Below, piece by piece: positions 9,190 through 18,424 of a DNA stretch of 64,000 bases (positions are counted from its first letter, which is position 1; every line of letters starts with the position of its first letter). Below the pieces are notes generated by a model. The model was not told the origin of the DNA. It was given only the letters and a program-made list of their open reading frames with translations, and searched no databases. Source of the stretch: Streptomyces sp. NRRL F-6676 (GTDB taxonomy: Bacteria > Actinomycetota > Actinomycetes > Streptomycetales > Streptomycetaceae); assembly GCF_000725625.1 (NCBI RefSeq), contig NZ_JOHS01000031.1, forward strand, positions 14,545-78,544, given 5' to 3'. The translations under genes and the position numbers were made by a program.

Positions 9190-9512
9190 CAGATGTCCTC
9201 ACCCGTCCGCTTGGCAACGCGGATCTTGTTGCCGTCCTCGTCGAAGCGGTAACCGACGCGCGTGACGACCTTGTTCCCGTCCTTCTCCACGACCAGCTGG
9301 ACGTTGGAGACGTGGACCGGGGCCTCGGTGGTCACGATGCCGCCGGCCTGCGAGCCGCTGGCGGTCGGGCCGGCCTTGGTGTGCTTCTTGACCCGGTTGA
9401 CACCCTCGACCAGGACGCGGTCCTCGCGGGGGTAGGCCGCGATGACCTTGCCCTGCTTGCCCTTGTCCTTACCGGTGATGACCTGGACCAGGTCGCCCTT
9501 CTTGATCTTCAT
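9189..9512 (-). CDS. rplX: 50S ribosomal protein uL24
   Basis: Ribosomal protein L24 (107 residues), an early assembly initiator of the 50S subunit. It contains the KOW motif at the N-terminus ([20 protein letters not shown]) and the [12 protein letters not shown] segment. I take the ATG at 9510-9512. A GTG two codons upstream (9516-9518) overlaps the rplN stop as GTGA and would add two residues; it cannot be excluded. Confidence 0.96.
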   Translation of the reverse strand: MKIKKGDLVQVITGKDKGKQGKVIAAYPREDRVLVEGVNRVKKHTKAGPTASGSQAGGIVTTEAPVHVSNVQLVVEKDGNKVVTRVGYRFDEDGNKIRVAKRTGEDI

Positions 9513-9514
9513 GC

Positions 9515-9883
9515 TCACAGCACCTCCGGCGCGAGGGAGATGATCTTCATGAACTTCTTCTCGCGCAGCTCACGGCCGACGGGGCCGAAGATACGGGTGC
9601 CGCGGGGGTCGCCGTCGTTCTTGAGAATGACGGCGGCGTTCTCGTCGAAGCGGATGTACGAGCCGTCGGGACGGCGGCGCTCCTTGACGGTGCGAACGAT
9701 GACCGCCTTGACGACGTCACCCTTCTTCACGTTGCCACCGGGGATCGCGTCCTTGACGGTGGCGACGATGACGTCACCGATGCCCGCGTAGCGGCGACCG
9801 GAGCCACCGAGCACACGGATGGTGAGAATTTCCTTCGCACCCGTGTTGTCGGCGACACGCAGTCGCGACTCCTGCTGGATCAC
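9515..9883 (-). CDS. rplN: 50S ribosomal protein uL14
   Basis: Ribosomal protein L14 (122 residues), which forms intersubunit bridges with 16S rRNA. It starts [18 protein letters not shown] and shows the signature [21 protein letters not shown] in two parts. The start is GTG at 9881-9883. It is the first gene after the S10-type group, preceded by a 145-nt gap with three consecutive hairpins. Confidence 0.97.
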   Translation of the reverse strand: MIQQESRLRVADNTGAKEILTIRVLGGSGRRYAGIGDVIVATVKDAIPGGNVKKGDVVKAVIVRTVKERRRPDGSYIRFDENAAVILKNDGDPRGTRIFGPVGRELREKKFMKIISLAPEVL

Positions 9884-9911
9884 GTCTATCTCCTGTTTGT
9901 CTGCCGGTTCC

Positions 9912-10026
9912 CCACCGGGGCTGACTTGCTTCGATCAAGCGCAGCAGCCCCGGTGGAGCCTGGCGGAACTGTCCTGCGAGGAATGCCCCGCAGGAACGTA
10001 CTCTTTGGAATTCCCTTGCGGGAATT
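9912..10026 (-). other. Three consecutive inverted repeats between rpsQ and rplN
   Basis: The 145-nt gap contains three perfect inverted repeats: 12 bp (9912-9923 with 9945-9956), 7 bp (9972-9978 with 9989-9995) and 7 bp with a 4-nt loop (10009-10015 with 10020-10026). Together they occupy most of the spacer, at the boundary between S10-type and spc-type gene groups. I saw no clear -35/-10 pair. Termination, attenuation or an RNA-level regulator are all possible. Confidence 0.65.
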
Positions 10027-10028
10027 AC

Positions 10029-10316
10029 CTACTTGGCCTTCTCGAGGATCTCGACGACGCGCCAGCGCTTCGTCGCGGACAGCGGCCGGGTCTCCATGAG
10101 GAGGACGCGGTCGCCGACACCCGCGGCGTTCTGCTCGTCGTGCGCCTTGAGCTTGTTGGTACGGCGGATGACCTTGCCGTACAGCGCGTGCTTGACGCGG
10201 TCCTCGACGGCGACGACGACGGTCTTGTCCATCTTGTCGCTGACGACGAGACCCTCACGGGTCTTGCGGAAGCCGCGGGCCTCTGCAGTCTGCTCAGTCA
10301 CGTTGCTCTCACTCAT
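10029..10316 (-). CDS. rpsQ: 30S ribosomal protein uS17
   Basis: Ribosomal protein S17 (95 residues), a primary 16S rRNA binder. A short N-terminal extension [15 protein letters not shown] precedes the OB-fold core ([19 protein letters not shown]), which contains [20 protein letters not shown] near the end. The ATG (10314-10316) overlaps the rpmC stop by one base as TGATG. It is the last gene of the S10-type block. Confidence 0.97.
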   Translation of the reverse strand: MSESNVTEQTAEARGFRKTREGLVVSDKMDKTVVVAVEDRVKHALYGKVIRRTNKLKAHDEQNAAGVGDRVLLMETRPLSATKRWRVVEILEKAK

Positions 10317-10540
10317 CAGGCGCTCTCCACCGTCTCGATGCCCAGCTCGCGCTCACGCATCAGGGTGTAGATCCGCGCGATGTCCTTCCGGACGGCCTTC
10401 AGCCGACCGTGGTTCTCGAGCTGACCGGTCGCCGCCTGGAAGCGGAGGTTGAACAGCTCTTCCTTGGCTTCGCGGAGCTTCGCCAGAAGCTCCTCGTCAC
10501 CCAGTTCGCGCAGCTCGGACGCCTTGGTACCGGCCGACAT
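10316..10540 (-). CDS. rpmC: 50S ribosomal protein uL29
   Basis: Ribosomal protein L29 (74 residues), located at the peptide exit tunnel near the trigger-factor docking site. Sequence [19 protein letters not shown] followed by [16 protein letters not shown] is typical. I chose the ATG at 10538-10540 because it forms a TGATG overlap with the rplP stop; an adjacent GTG (10541-10543) would add one Met-like residue. Confidence 0.96.
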   Translation of the reverse strand: MSAGTKASELRELGDEELLAKLREAKEELFNLRFQAATGQLENHGRLKAVRKDIARIYTLMRERELGIETVESA

Positions 10541-10959
10541 CACGCTTCACCTGCCTCGCGCTTGACGATCCGGCACTTCATCGGCAGCTTGTGGGCCGCA
10601 CGAGTCAGCGCCTCACGGGCGATCTTCTCGTTGGGGTAGGACAGCTCGAACATGACCCGGCCCGGGTGCACGTTCGCGATCCACCACTCGGGAGAACCCT
10701 TACCGGAACCCATGCGGGTCTCGGCAGGCTTCTTCGTGAGCGGGCGGTCCGGGTAGATGTTGATCCAGACCTTGCCACCACGCTTGATGTGGCGGGTCAT
10801 CGCGATACGGGCCGCCTCGATCTGGCGGTTGGTCACGTACGCCGGCGTGAGGGCCTGGATGCCGTACTCGCCGAACGAGACCGTCGTACCGCCCTTGGCC
10901 TGACCACGGCGCTTCGGGTGGTGCTGCTTGCGGTGCTTGACCCTACGGGGGATCAGCAT
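10540..10959 (-). CDS. rplP: 50S ribosomal protein uL16
   Basis: Ribosomal protein L16 (139 residues), which organises A-site tRNA binding on the 50S subunit. The start [19 protein letters not shown] and segments [17 protein letters not shown] and [11 protein letters not shown] are diagnostic. It lies five bases downstream of rpsC and its stop overlaps rpmC. Confidence 0.97.
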   Translation of the reverse strand: MLIPRRVKHRKQHHPKRRGQAKGGTTVSFGEYGIQALTPAYVTNRQIEAARIAMTRHIKRGGKVWINIYPDRPLTKKPAETRMGSGKGSPEWWIANVHPGRVMFELSYPNEKIAREALTRAAHKLPMKCRIVKREAGEA

Positions 10960-10964
10960 GTCGG

Positions 10965-11798
10965 TCAGGCCTCCGTTCCGGTGCTCTCAGCCGGAGCAGC
11001 GGCGGGCGCGTCGGCCTTGGGGGCCTCGGCTGCCGGAGCCGACTGCTGCTGCGGCTTGCGACCGCGGCCGCCACGCTCGCCACCGCGGCCACCACGGGCC
11101 GGACGGTCGGCGCCACCACGGGCCGGGCGGTTGCCGGCACGGGCGGCCGCGTTCTCGGCGCGGACCTCGGCGATGTTCTTGACGTCGCCCTTGTAGATCC
11201 AGACCTTCACACCGATGCGGCCGAAGGTCGTCTTGGCCTCGAAGAAGCCGTAGTCCACGTTCGCGCGGAGCGTGTGCAGGGGCACGCGGCCCTCGCGGTA
11301 GAACTCCGAGCGGGACATCTCGGCGCCGCCGAGGCGGCCACCGCACTGGATCTTGATGCCCTTGGCGCCCGCCTTCATCGCCGACTGCATGCTCTTGCGC
11401 ATGGCACGGCGGAAGGAGACACGGCTGGAGAGCTGCTCGGCGACGGCCTGGGCCACGAGCTGAGCGTCCGTCTCGGGGTTCTTGACCTCGAGGATGTTCA
11501 GCTGGACCTGCTTGCCCGTCAGCTTCTCGAGGTCACCGCGGATGCGGTCGGCCTCGGCGCCGCGGCGGCCGATGACGATGCCCGGACGCGCGGTGTGGAT
11601 GTCCACACGGACGCGGTCCCGGGTGCGCTCGATCTCGACCTTGGAGATGCCGGCGCGCTCCATGCCGGACGTCATCATCCGGCGGATGGCGACGTCTTCC
11701 TTGACGTAGTCCTTGTACAGCTTGTCGGCGTACCACCGGGACTTGAAGTCCGTGGTGACACCGAGCCGGAACCCATGCGGGTTAACCTTCTGGCCCAT
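10965..11798 (-). CDS. rpsC: 30S ribosomal protein uS3 with Arg-Gly-rich tail
   Basis: Ribosomal protein S3 (277 residues), part of the mRNA entry helicase ring. The N-terminus [14 protein letters not shown], the KH-domain loop [15 protein letters not shown] at about 75-90, and the C-terminal domain [17 protein letters not shown] are clear. A tail of about 60 residues, rich in Arg-Gly then Ala-Pro, extends beyond the E. coli length of 233; such tails are usual in actinobacteria. The ATG overlaps the rplV stop (TAATG). Confidence 0.97.
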   Translation of the reverse strand: MGQKVNPHGFRLGVTTDFKSRWYADKLYKDYVKEDVAIRRMMTSGMERAGISKVEIERTRDRVRVDIHTARPGIVIGRRGAEADRIRGDLEKLTGKQVQLNILEVKNPETDAQLVAQAVAEQLSSRVSFRRAMRKSMQSAMKAGAKGIKIQCGGRLGGAEMSRSEFYREGRVPLHTLRANVDYGFFEAKTTFGRIGVKVWIYKGDVKNIAEVRAENAAARAGNRPARGGADRPARGGRGGERGGRGRKPQQQSAPAAEAPKADAPAAAPAESTGTEA

Positions 11799-12145
11799 TA
11801 CCGGGTTCCTTCCTTGCTGCTGACGACCACGGTGATGTGGCTGGTCCGCTTGCGGATCCGGTAGGCGCGGCCCTGGGCGCGCGGACGGAACCGCTTCAGG
11901 GTCGGGCCCTCGTCGACGTAGGCCTCGGAGATGAAGAGGCTGTCGGCGTCGGTGTGGTCGTAGTTGTGCGCGGCGTTGGCGATGGCGCTGTCCAGCACCT
12001 TGCCGACCGGCACGCTCGCGGCCTGCGGGGCGAAACGCAGGACCGCCTGAGCCTCCGTGGCGTCCATGCCACGGATGAGGTCCACCACGCGGCGGGCCTT
12101 CATGGGCGTGACGCGGATGTACCGCGCCTGGGCCCTGGCTTCCAT
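11798..12145 (-). CDS. rplV: 50S ribosomal protein uL22
   Basis: Ribosomal protein L22 (115 residues), whose beta-hairpin lines the peptide exit tunnel. It reads [20 protein letters not shown] through [16 protein letters not shown]. The ATG at 12143-12145 is preceded by GAAGGG. An upstream in-frame ATG at 12169 would add eight residues and is less likely because the ribosome site fits the inner start. The beta-hairpin loop shows no obvious macrolide-resistance change. Confidence 0.94.
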   Translation of the reverse strand: MEARAQARYIRVTPMKARRVVDLIRGMDATEAQAVLRFAPQAASVPVGKVLDSAIANAAHNYDHTDADSLFISEAYVDEGPTLKRFRPRAQGRAYRIRKRTSHITVVVSSKEGTR

Positions 12146-12188
12146 GGTTGTCCCTTCAGTGTTTGTCATGGTCGATTGCACCCGCCGA

Positions 12189-12470
12189 CTAGCGGCGCTT
12201 CGACTTCCGGTCGTCCTTGACGTGCCCCCGGAAGGTGCGCGTCGGCGAGAACTCGCCGAGCTTGTGGCCGACCATGGACTCGGTGACAAACACCGGGATG
12301 TGGGTCTTGCCGTTGTGCACCGCGATCGTGTGGCCGAGCATGGCCGGGACGATCATCGAGCGACGGGACCAGGTCTTGATGACGTTCTTGGAACCCGCTT
12401 CGTTCTGCACGTCCACCTTCTTCATGAGGTGGTCGTCGACGAAGGGCCCCTTCTTGAGACTGCGCGGCAT
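12189..12470 (-). CDS. rpsS: 30S ribosomal protein uS19
   Basis: Ribosomal protein S19 (93 residues) of the 30S head, partner of S13. Begins [15 protein letters not shown] and contains [20 protein letters not shown] and the conserved [14 protein letters not shown]. It is 12 nt after rplB and 43 nt before rplV. Confidence 0.97.
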   Translation of the reverse strand: MPRSLKKGPFVDDHLMKKVDVQNEAGSKNVIKTWSRRSMIVPAMLGHTIAVHNGKTHIPVFVTESMVGHKLGEFSPTRTFRGHVKDDRKSKRR

Positions 12471-12482
12471 CTGAACCCGCTC

Positions 12483-13319
12483 CTAGCGCTTCTTGTTCGT
12501 CTTGCGGCGGCGGACGATGTACTTGTTCGACGCCTTCTTGGGCGAACGAGTACGGCCTTCCTTCTTGCCCCACGGGGACACCGGGTGGCGACCACCGGAG
12601 GTACGGCCCTCACCACCACCGTGCGGGTGGTCGACGGGGTTCATGACCACACCACGGACGGTCGGGCGGACGCCCAGCCAGCGCTTGCGGCCGGCCTTGC
12701 CCCAGTTGATGTTCGACTGCTCGGCGTTGCCGACCTCGCCGACCGTGGCGCGGCAGCGCTGGTCGACCAGGCGGATCTCGCCGGACGGCATGCGGAGGTG
12801 GGCCATCGAGCCCTCCTTCGCGAGCAGCTGCACCGAGGCACCGGCGGAGCGGGCGAACTTGGCGCCGCCGCCCGGCCGCAGCTCGATGGCGTGCAGCGTG
12901 GTACCGACCGGGATGTTGCGCAGCGCGAGGTTGTTGCCCGGCTTGATGTCGGCGCCGGGACCGTTCTCGACGCGGTCGCCCTGGGCCAGACCACGCGGGG
13001 CGAGGATGTAGCGCTTCTCGCCGTCGGCGTAGTGCAGCAGCGCGATGCGCGCGGTGCGGTTGGGGTCGTACTCGATGTGCGCGACCTTCGCCGGCACGCC
13101 GTCCTTGTCGTGACGACGGAAGTCGATCACGCGGTAGGCGCGCTTGTGTCCGCCACCCTGGTGGCGAACGGTCACACGACCGGAATTGTTACGGCCGCCC
13201 TTGCTGTGCAGGGGACGGACCAGCGACTTCTCCGGCGTGGACCGCGTGACCTCGACGAAGTCGGCGACGCTGGCGCCACGACGGCCAGGAGTCGTCGGCT
13301 TGTACTTGCGGATACCCAT
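12483..13319 (-). CDS. rplB: 50S ribosomal protein uL2
   Basis: Ribosomal protein L2 (278 residues), needed for subunit association and peptidyl transfer. Starts [16 protein letters not shown]; the C-terminal signature [13 protein letters not shown] with the functionally important His is present, followed by a basic tail ending RRRKTNKKR. The whole length matches the family. It follows rplW with a 51-nt gap. Confidence 0.97.
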   Translation of the reverse strand: MGIRKYKPTTPGRRGASVADFVEVTRSTPEKSLVRPLHSKGGRNNSGRVTVRHQGGGHKRAYRVIDFRRHDKDGVPAKVAHIEYDPNRTARIALLHYADGEKRYILAPRGLAQGDRVENGPGADIKPGNNLALRNIPVGTTLHAIELRPGGGAKFARSAGASVQLLAKEGSMAHLRMPSGEIRLVDQRCRATVGEVGNAEQSNINWGKAGRKRWLGVRPTVRGVVMNPVDHPHGGGEGRTSGGRHPVSPWGKKEGRTRSPKKASNKYIVRRRKTNKKR

Positions 13320-13370
13320 TGTCTCTCAGTCCTCGGAAAGTTCCGATTATCTGGACGTTCCGGACCTCCG

Positions 13371-13790
13371 TCAGGAGGTCGGACCGCCGAAGATGTCGAT
13401 ACGGTCGCCCTCGGCAAGGGTCACGATCGCGCGCTTGGTGGCGGCACGCTGACCGAAACCGGTGCGGGTGCGCTTGCGCTTGCCCTGCCGGTTGATCGTG
13501 TTGACCCCGGTGACCTTGACCTCGAAGACCGCCTCGACGGCCTGCTTGATCTGGGTCTTGTTGCTGCCCGGCGCGACGATGAACGTGTACTTGTTGTCGT
13601 CGAGCAGGGCGTAGCTCTTCTCGGAGACGACCGGCTTCAGCAGCACGTCACGGGGGTCCGTGAAGGACTTGCTGGCCGGGGTCTCGACCGTGTTCCGGCC
13701 CTCCGCGGCGTGGCGGCGCGCCTTGGCGACGCGCGCGGCCTTGGCGGCCTTCGCGGCCTTGGAGGCGATGCTCGGGTGACGCGTAGCCAT
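13371..13790 (-). CDS. rplW: 50S ribosomal protein uL23 with Ala/Lys-rich N-terminal extension
   Basis: Ribosomal protein L23 (139 residues), the exit-tunnel docking site for trigger factor and SRP. The core starts near residue 47 ([15 protein letters not shown]) and includes [13 protein letters not shown]. Before it is an Ala/Lys-rich extension of about 45 residues that typical L23 proteins lack but Streptomyces has. The ATG at 13788-13790 overlaps the rplD stop by one base. Confidence 0.96.
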   Translation of the reverse strand: MATRHPSIASKAAKAAKAARVAKARRHAAEGRNTVETPASKSFTDPRDVLLKPVVSEKSYALLDDNKYTFIVAPGSNKTQIKQAVEAVFEVKVTGVNTINRQGKRKRTRTGFGQRAATKRAIVTLAEGDRIDIFGGPTS

Positions 13791-14449
13791 CAGGCCTCGC
13801 TCCCTTCGGTGTCGTTGGCCTTGTTCGGGCCGGACACGAAGGACTCGAAGGCGGCCTGGGTGAAGACCACGTCGTCCGAGACGAGAACGTCGTACGTGTT
13901 CAGCTGGCCCGGCTCCAGGATGTGGACCTGGGGCAGGTTGCGGGCGGACAGCCACGCGGCCTCGTCGGCGCGGTCGACGACCAGGAGCAGGTTCTTGCGC
14001 TCCGAGATCTTGCCGAACAGCGTCCGGGCGGCCTTCGTGGAGGCGGTCTCGCCCTCGACCACGCCGGTGACGACGTGGATGCGGTTGTGGCGGGCCCGGT
14101 CGGTGAGGGCGTGGCGCAGGGCCGCGGCCTTCATCTTCTTCGGGGTCCGCTGCGAGTAGTCACGCGGCTGCGGGCCGTGGACGACGCCACCGCCGGCGAA
14201 CTGCGGGGCGCGGGTCGAACCCTGACGGGCGCGGCCGGTGCCCTTCTGGCGGTACGGCTTCTTGCCGCCACCGCGGACTTCACCGCGGGTCTTGGTCTTG
14301 TGCGTGCCCTGGCGGGCGGCGGCCAGCTGCGCGACGACGACCTGGTGGATCAGCGGGATGCTGACCTTCTCCACGCCGAAGATGCCCTCGGGCAGTTCGA
14401 CGGTCCCGGCCTTCTCGCCCGCCGGCGAAAGGATGTCAACAGTGCTCAT
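13790..14449 (-). CDS. rplD: 50S ribosomal protein uL4
   Basis: Ribosomal protein L4 (219 residues), whose loop reaches the exit tunnel; in E. coli it also represses the S10 operon. The conserved loop [20 protein letters not shown] (about 65-84) and the GGGVVHGP segment are intact. The start [13 protein letters not shown] at 14449 follows the rplC stop by seven bases; upstream open codons belong to rplC in another frame. Confidence 0.97.
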   Translation of the reverse strand: MSTVDILSPAGEKAGTVELPEGIFGVEKVSIPLIHQVVVAQLAAARQGTHKTKTRGEVRGGGKKPYRQKGTGRARQGSTRAPQFAGGGVVHGPQPRDYSQRTPKKMKAAALRHALTDRARHNRIHVVTGVVEGETASTKAARTLFGKISERKNLLLVVDRADEAAWLSARNLPQVHILEPGQLNTYDVLVSDDVVFTQAAFESFVSGPNKANDTEGSEA

Positions 14450-14456
14450 CGTTACC

Positions 14457-15101
14457 TCAGGCCCCCTTGGCCGCGGTGCGGACCAGGACGAGGCCGCCGT
14501 TCGGACCGGGAACCGCGCCCTTGATGAGCAGCAGACCCTTCTCCGCGTCAACGGCGTGGACGGTCAGGTTCTGGGTGGTGACCCGCTCGTTGCCCATGCG
14601 GCCCGCCATGCGGAGGCCCTTGAACACACGGCCCGGGGTGGCGCAGCCGCCGATGGAACCGGGCGAGCGGTGCTTGCGCTGGGTGCCGTGTCCGGCGCCG
14701 AGGCCCTTGAAGTTGTGACGCTTCATGACACCGGCGAAGCCCTTGCCCTTGCTCTTGCCGGTGACGTCGACCTTCACGCCCGCCTCGAAGACCTCGGCGG
14801 TGACTTCCTGACCGAGGGTGTACTCGGCGGCGTCGGCCGTGCGGATCTCGACGAGGTGGCGGCGGGGGGTGACGTCGGCCTTGGCGAAGTGGCCCTTGAG
14901 GGGCTTGTTCACCTTGCGGGGGTCGATGTCGCCGAACGCGATCTGGACGGACTCGTAGCCGTCGGCGTCGTTCGTGCGGACCTGGGTGACGACGTTTGGG
15001 CCGGCCTTGACGACGGTGACCGGGACGACACGGTTGTTCTCGTCCCACACCTGCGTCATGCCGAGCTTCTCGCCCAGGATGCCCTTGATCTGCTTGGTCA
15101 T
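14457..15101 (-). CDS. rplC: 50S ribosomal protein uL3
   Basis: Ribosomal protein L3 (214 residues), an early 50S assembly protein reaching the peptidyl transferase centre. It begins [19 protein letters not shown] and shows the signature [19 protein letters not shown]. The ATG at 15099-15101 was chosen over an upstream in-frame start (15143) because the family begins MxKGILGxKxGMTQ here. It is 16 nt after rpsJ. Confidence 0.97.
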   Translation of the reverse strand: MTKQIKGILGEKLGMTQVWDENNRVVPVTVVKAGPNVVTQVRTNDADGYESVQIAFGDIDPRKVNKPLKGHFAKADVTPRRHLVEIRTADAAEYTLGQEVTAEVFEAGVKVDVTGKSKGKGFAGVMKRHNFKGLGAGHGTQRKHRSPGSIGGCATPGRVFKGLRMAGRMGNERVTTQNLTVHAVDAEKGLLLIKGAVPGPNGGLVLVRTAAKGA

Positions 15102-15117
15102 CTTCAGATCACCGGCC

Positions 15118-15426
15118 TCAGAGCTTGATCTCGATGTCGACACCGGCCGGGAGGTCGAGTCGCATCAGAGAGTCAACGGTCTTGGGGGTCGGGTCGAGGA
15201 TGTCGATCAGGCGCTTGTGCGTGCGCATCTCGAAGTGCTCGCGCGAGTCCTTGTACTTGTGCGGCGACTTGATGACGCAGTACACGTTCTTCTCAGTGGG
15301 CAGCGGCACCGGGCCCGCGACCGACGCACCAGTGCGGGTCACCGTCTCGACGATCTTCTTCGCCGAGGAGTCGATGACCTCGTGGTCGTAGGCCTTGAGC
15401 CGGATGCGGATCTTCTGTCCCGCCAT
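15118..15426 (-). CDS. rpsJ: 30S ribosomal protein uS10
   Basis: Ribosomal protein S10 (102 residues), first gene of the S10 operon, also known as NusE in antitermination. Starts [19 protein letters not shown] and carries the family segment [19 protein letters not shown]. It is preceded by a leader of nearly 400 nt with a candidate promoter at 15821-15848 and a 27-nt element shared with the rpsL leader. Confidence 0.97.
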   Translation of the reverse strand: MAGQKIRIRLKAYDHEVIDSSAKKIVETVTRTGASVAGPVPLPTEKNVYCVIKSPHKYKDSREHFEMRTHKRLIDILDPTPKTVDSLMRLDLPAGVDIEIKL

Positions 15427-15495
15427 GGCTACTCAGTAGTCCTGTCTCTCGTAACGCTCCGGAACCCGGCGGGGTGTCTTGCCGTCTCCCTGCCC

Positions 15496-15522
15496 CTCCG
15501 ACCCACGCGGTCGGGTGTGTCG
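15496..15522 (-). promoter_or_regulatory. Leader element shared with the str operon
   Basis: A 27-nt sequence 70 nt upstream of the rpsJ start is identical to 32602-32628 upstream of rpsL, in the same orientation relative to its gene. In the sense direction it holds a hairpin with CCGACC and GGTCGG arms. In this leader its CGACACA end can alternatively pair with TGTGTCG from 15532-15538, so two exclusive folds are possible. The rest of 15427-15820 contains no convincing gene. Confidence 0.75.
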
Positions 15523-15820
15523 CACTCCCGCCGACACAGATGTCCCTTGGTTCGAACATCCCTGCTGTGGGAAGTGCGGGCCCTTCCGGAACCGCGGACC
15601 AGGGGCGAGAGGCCCACCGGGTGCCTGGCCGGTACCCCGCTGACGCTTCCCGGAAGATTCCCGTACGTCCGCCCCAGAGCTGCCCGAGGGCAGTTGGGAC
15701 GACGAGTACTGTGGGACTCGCTTCCGGTCCTCCCGGCGGGAGGCGCGCAGCATCGGCACTCGACCGAGCAACCCCGCTAGTCTGCCATACGGGGCGCTTC
15801 GCGCGCCAATTGGGCGGAGG

Positions 15821-15848
15821 AGAATACCCCTAAGGTGATCTGGATCAA
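15821..15848 (-). promoter_or_regulatory. Candidate S10 operon promoter
   Basis: On the minus strand, TTGATC (15843-15848), a 16-nt spacer and TATTCT (15821-15826) match the housekeeping consensus reasonably. Transcription would start near 15814 and give a leader of about 390 nt before rpsJ. A sigma-70-type assignment is inference. Confidence 0.5.
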
Positions 15849-15988
15849 ACCAACGGGGGTCGGGGGCGCCTGAGAGCGCGGGAGTCCGGCGTTCACCGGC
15901 GGGTGCGCGTGCCGTGTGGCCGGCCGCGCCATTCCCCGCGCCCCTGACGGGGCGGGGGCAGTGCGGGGGGGGGCGCGTCACCGAGCCC

Positions 15989-16486
15989 CTAACTCGGCGG
16001 GGGGCAGTGCGGGGGACGCGTCACCGCGCCGTGGGAGGCGTACAGGGTGCGCAGGGCGGCGGTCAGGGTCGCCGTCGTCGCCTCGTCCAGCGGAGCGAGG
16101 AAGTCACGTTCGACACGCTCCCGCGCCTCGTCCGCCTCACGCCGGCACCGCTTCCCCTCCGCCGTCAGCCGGACGACGTTCCGCCGCCGGTCGCGCTCGC
16201 TGCGGCGCCGTTCGACCAGGCCCTTGCCCTCCAGGCCGTCGATGAGCGCGACCATCGTCGTGCGGTCCACCCCGAGCCGCCCCGCGAGCTCCATCTGCGA
16301 CCACTCCTGGCCGCCCCCCTCGATCGTCGAGAGCACCCCCAGCTCGCGCGGATTCATCCCGTACGGCGCCAGCGCCGCCGTCATCCGCTCGCTGAGCCGG
16401 AAATAGGCGTGCTTGAACAGGTAGCCCAGCCTCGTGGCCAGGACACCGGAGGGGTCACCGGGGAGATACGCGCCCGTCATACCCAT
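15989..16486 (-). CDS. MarR-family transcriptional regulator
   Basis: A winged-helix MarR regulator of about 165 residues (MGMTGAYLPGDPSG start). Helices and the DNA-binding region are recognisable: YGMNPRELGVLSTIE, then SQMELAGRLGVDRTTMVALI (recognition helix) and the wing GLVERRRSERDRRRN. MarR proteins act as dimers and usually repress an adjacent exporter until a ligand binds. It diverges from the MFS gene at 16611 across 124 nt that contain CACTAGTG (16529-16536) and two TGACGATC repeats (16503-16510, 16519-16526), plausible operator parts. The start could be 16486 or 16480; an open frame to 16576 has no family support. Confidence 0.85.
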   Translation of the reverse strand: MGMTGAYLPGDPSGVLATRLGYLFKHAYFRLSERMTAALAPYGMNPRELGVLSTIEGGGQEWSQMELAGRLGVDRTTMVALIDGLEGKGLVERRRSERDRRRNVVRLTAEGKRCRREADEARERVERDFLAPLDEATTATLTAALRTLYASHGAVTRPPHCPPPS

Positions 16487-16610
16487 AGCGTATCCTGGGG
16501 TCTGACGATCAGCGGTACTGACGATCCGCACTAGTGACGGTCGGGCCGGCGGCCCGAGCACACCGGCCCTCACCAACCCTCACAAACCCAAGGAAGCGAC
16601 ACCCCGCGAC

Positions 16611-18131
16611 ATGAGCGACTCCTCATCCGTCGACGCCATACGCACGGCGCCGGCACCCACCTCCGGCCGTGCCGTCGAGGAACCGGACCCCCGCCGCTGG
16701 TGGGGTCTGGTCGTCATCGCGCTGGCCCAGCTGATGGTCGTCCTCGACGCGACCATCGTGAACATCGCGCTGCCGTCCGCGCAGAAGGCGCTGGACATGA
16801 CCGACGGCAACCGCCAGTGGGTCATCACCGCCTACACCCTCGCCTTCGGCGGCCTGCTGCTCCTCGGCGGCCGCATCGCCGACCTCGTCGGCCGCAAGCG
16901 CACCTTCATCATCGGCCTGGTCGGCTTCGCCGTCGCCTCCGCGATCGGCGGCGCGGCCGGCAGCTCCGGGATGCTCTTCGCCGCCCGCGCGCTCCAGGGC
17001 GTCTTCGGCGCCGTCCTCGCGCCCTCCGCGCTCTCCCTGATGACCACGACGTTCACCGACCCGCGCGAGCGCGGCAAGGCGTTCGGCATCTACGGCGCCA
17101 TCGCGGGCGCGGGCGCCGCGCTCGGCCTGCTGCTGGGCGGCGTGCTGACCTCGTACGCGAACTGGCGCTGGTGCCTGTACGTCAACATCCCGATCGCGAT
17201 CGTCGCGGTGATCGGCGCCGTCATGCTGCTGCACGACCGCCCCGGCCACAGCGAGGCCAGGCTGGACGTCCCCGGCGTCATCCTCGGCTGCGGCGGCCTG
17301 GTCGCCGTCGTCTACGGCTTCTCCGAGGCCGAGCCGCGCGGCTGGAGCGACAGCCTGGTGCTGATCCTGCTCTTCGGCGGCCTGGCGCTGCTCGTGGCGT
17401 TCGTCTTCTGGCAGACGAAGGCGAAGTCCCCGCTGCTGCCGCTGCGGATCCTGAGCGACCGCAACCGCGCGGGCTCCTTCCTGACGATGGCCCTCGCCAC
17501 GATCGGCATGTTCGGTCTGTTCCTGTTCATGACCTACTACCTCCAGGGCATCCTCGGATACTCCCCGGTCAGGAGTGGTCTGGCGTTCCTGCCGATGTCC
17601 GCGTCGATCATCATCGGCTCCACCCAGATCTCCGCCCGGCTGCTGCCGCGCGTGCCCGCCCGCATGCTGATGGTGCCCGGCATGCTGCTCGCCGCCTCCG
17701 GGCTCCTGGTGCTGACCCAGCTCGGCGTCGACTCCGCGTACGCCACGCACATCCTCCCGGCCGAACTGCTGCTGGGGCTCGGCATGGGTCTGACCTTCAT
17801 GCCGGTCTTCTCCACCGCGACCCACGGCGTCCGGCCGCAGGACGCGGGCGTGACCTCGGCGATGGTCAACACCTCGCAGCAGGTGGGCGGTTCGCTCGGC
17901 ACAGCGCTGCTGAACACGATCGCCACATCGGCGACCTCGACGTACGTCGCCGGCCACCTCACCGACCCCTCGCGCAAGGCGCAGGTGCTGCGGGAGGGCA
18001 TCGTGCACGGCTACACGACCGCCATCTGGTGGGGCGTGGCCGCCATGCTGATCGCCGCCGTGGCCTCGGGCGTCCTGGTCACCGCCCGCCCCCAGGGCCG
18101 CGGCGCCCCGGCGGGCGCGGGCGCGCACTGA
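16611..18131 (+). CDS. MFS drug exporter, DHA2 (14-helix) type
   Basis: A 506-residue major facilitator transporter of the EmrB/QacA type, expected to export drugs or antibiotics in exchange for protons. Motif D1 LDATIVNIALPS (45-56), motif A GGRIADLVGRKRTF (87-100) and the exporter-specific motif C region GAGAALGLLLGGVLT are present, and the length fits 14 membrane helices. The start ATG follows AAGGAAGCGACACC. It diverges from the MarR gene, which probably represses it. A 16-bp hairpin at 18153-18196 follows. Substrate cannot be read from the sequence. Confidence 0.9.
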   Translation: MSDSSSVDAIRTAPAPTSGRAVEEPDPRRWWGLVVIALAQLMVVLDATIVNIALPSAQKALDMTDGNRQWVITAYTLAFGGLLLLGGRIADLVGRKRTFIIGLVGFAVASAIGGAAGSSGMLFAARALQGVFGAVLAPSALSLMTTTFTDPRERGKAFGIYGAIAGAGAALGLLLGGVLTSYANWRWCLYVNIPIAIVAVIGAVMLLHDRPGHSEARLDVPGVILGCGGLVAVVYGFSEAEPRGWSDSLVLILLFGGLALLVAFVFWQTKAKSPLLPLRILSDRNRAGSFLTMALATIGMFGLFLFMTYYLQGILGYSPVRSGLAFLPMSASIIIGSTQISARLLPRVPARMLMVPGMLLAASGLLVLTQLGVDSAYATHILPAELLLGLGMGLTFMPVFSTATHGVRPQDAGVTSAMVNTSQQVGGSLGTALLNTIATSATSTYVAGHLTDPSRKAQVLREGIVHGYTTAIWWGVAAMLIAAVASGVLVTARPQGRGAPAGAGAH

Positions 18132-18152
18132 GCGCACACCCGGTGGCACCGA

Positions 18153-18196
18153 ACGGCCGCCGTGCGCGGGGCGAACGCCACGCGTGCGGCGGCCGT
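18153..18196 (+). terminator. Terminator hairpin after the MFS gene
   Basis: Ten perfect base pairs (18153-18162 with 18187-18196) extend inward by six more including GU pairs, 21 nt after the MFS stop. No T tract follows, as is common in Streptomyces. The remainder of the 293-nt gap to 18424 holds no gene. Confidence 0.7.
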
Positions 18197-18424
18197 CGCG
18201 TTCCCGGCCGACGTCCGCCGCGCACCACCTCCGGTGATCGACATCACGCCCCCAGGTGAACGGAACCCGTCCTCCCGGGGAACCCCGCCTCTCTCGCTCC
18301 CCTCTCCTCAGTCGGAAGCCGCACGGACCGGCGCGCAGTGCGCGGCCCGGCCCCGGGCGGCCCAAGTACCACTGAGCACCGCAGCGCACCCGACCGCTGC
18401 AAGGCGGCGATCGGAGTGTGGAGC

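Noticed and set aside
15433..15981. 182-residue frame upstream of rpsJ
   Set aside because: It overlaps the leader and candidate promoter of the S10 operon, has no family pattern and no ribosome site.
16503..16536. Direct TGACGATC repeats and CACTAGTG as a MarR operator
   Set aside because: Position is suitable but the elements are short and do not form the usual MarR palindrome; recorded under the gene only.
16623..18389. 588-residue open frame antisense to the MFS gene
   Set aside because: High GC gives long antisense frames. The sequence is low-complexity Arg/Gly/Asp with no domain, and the sense gene is a clear transporter.
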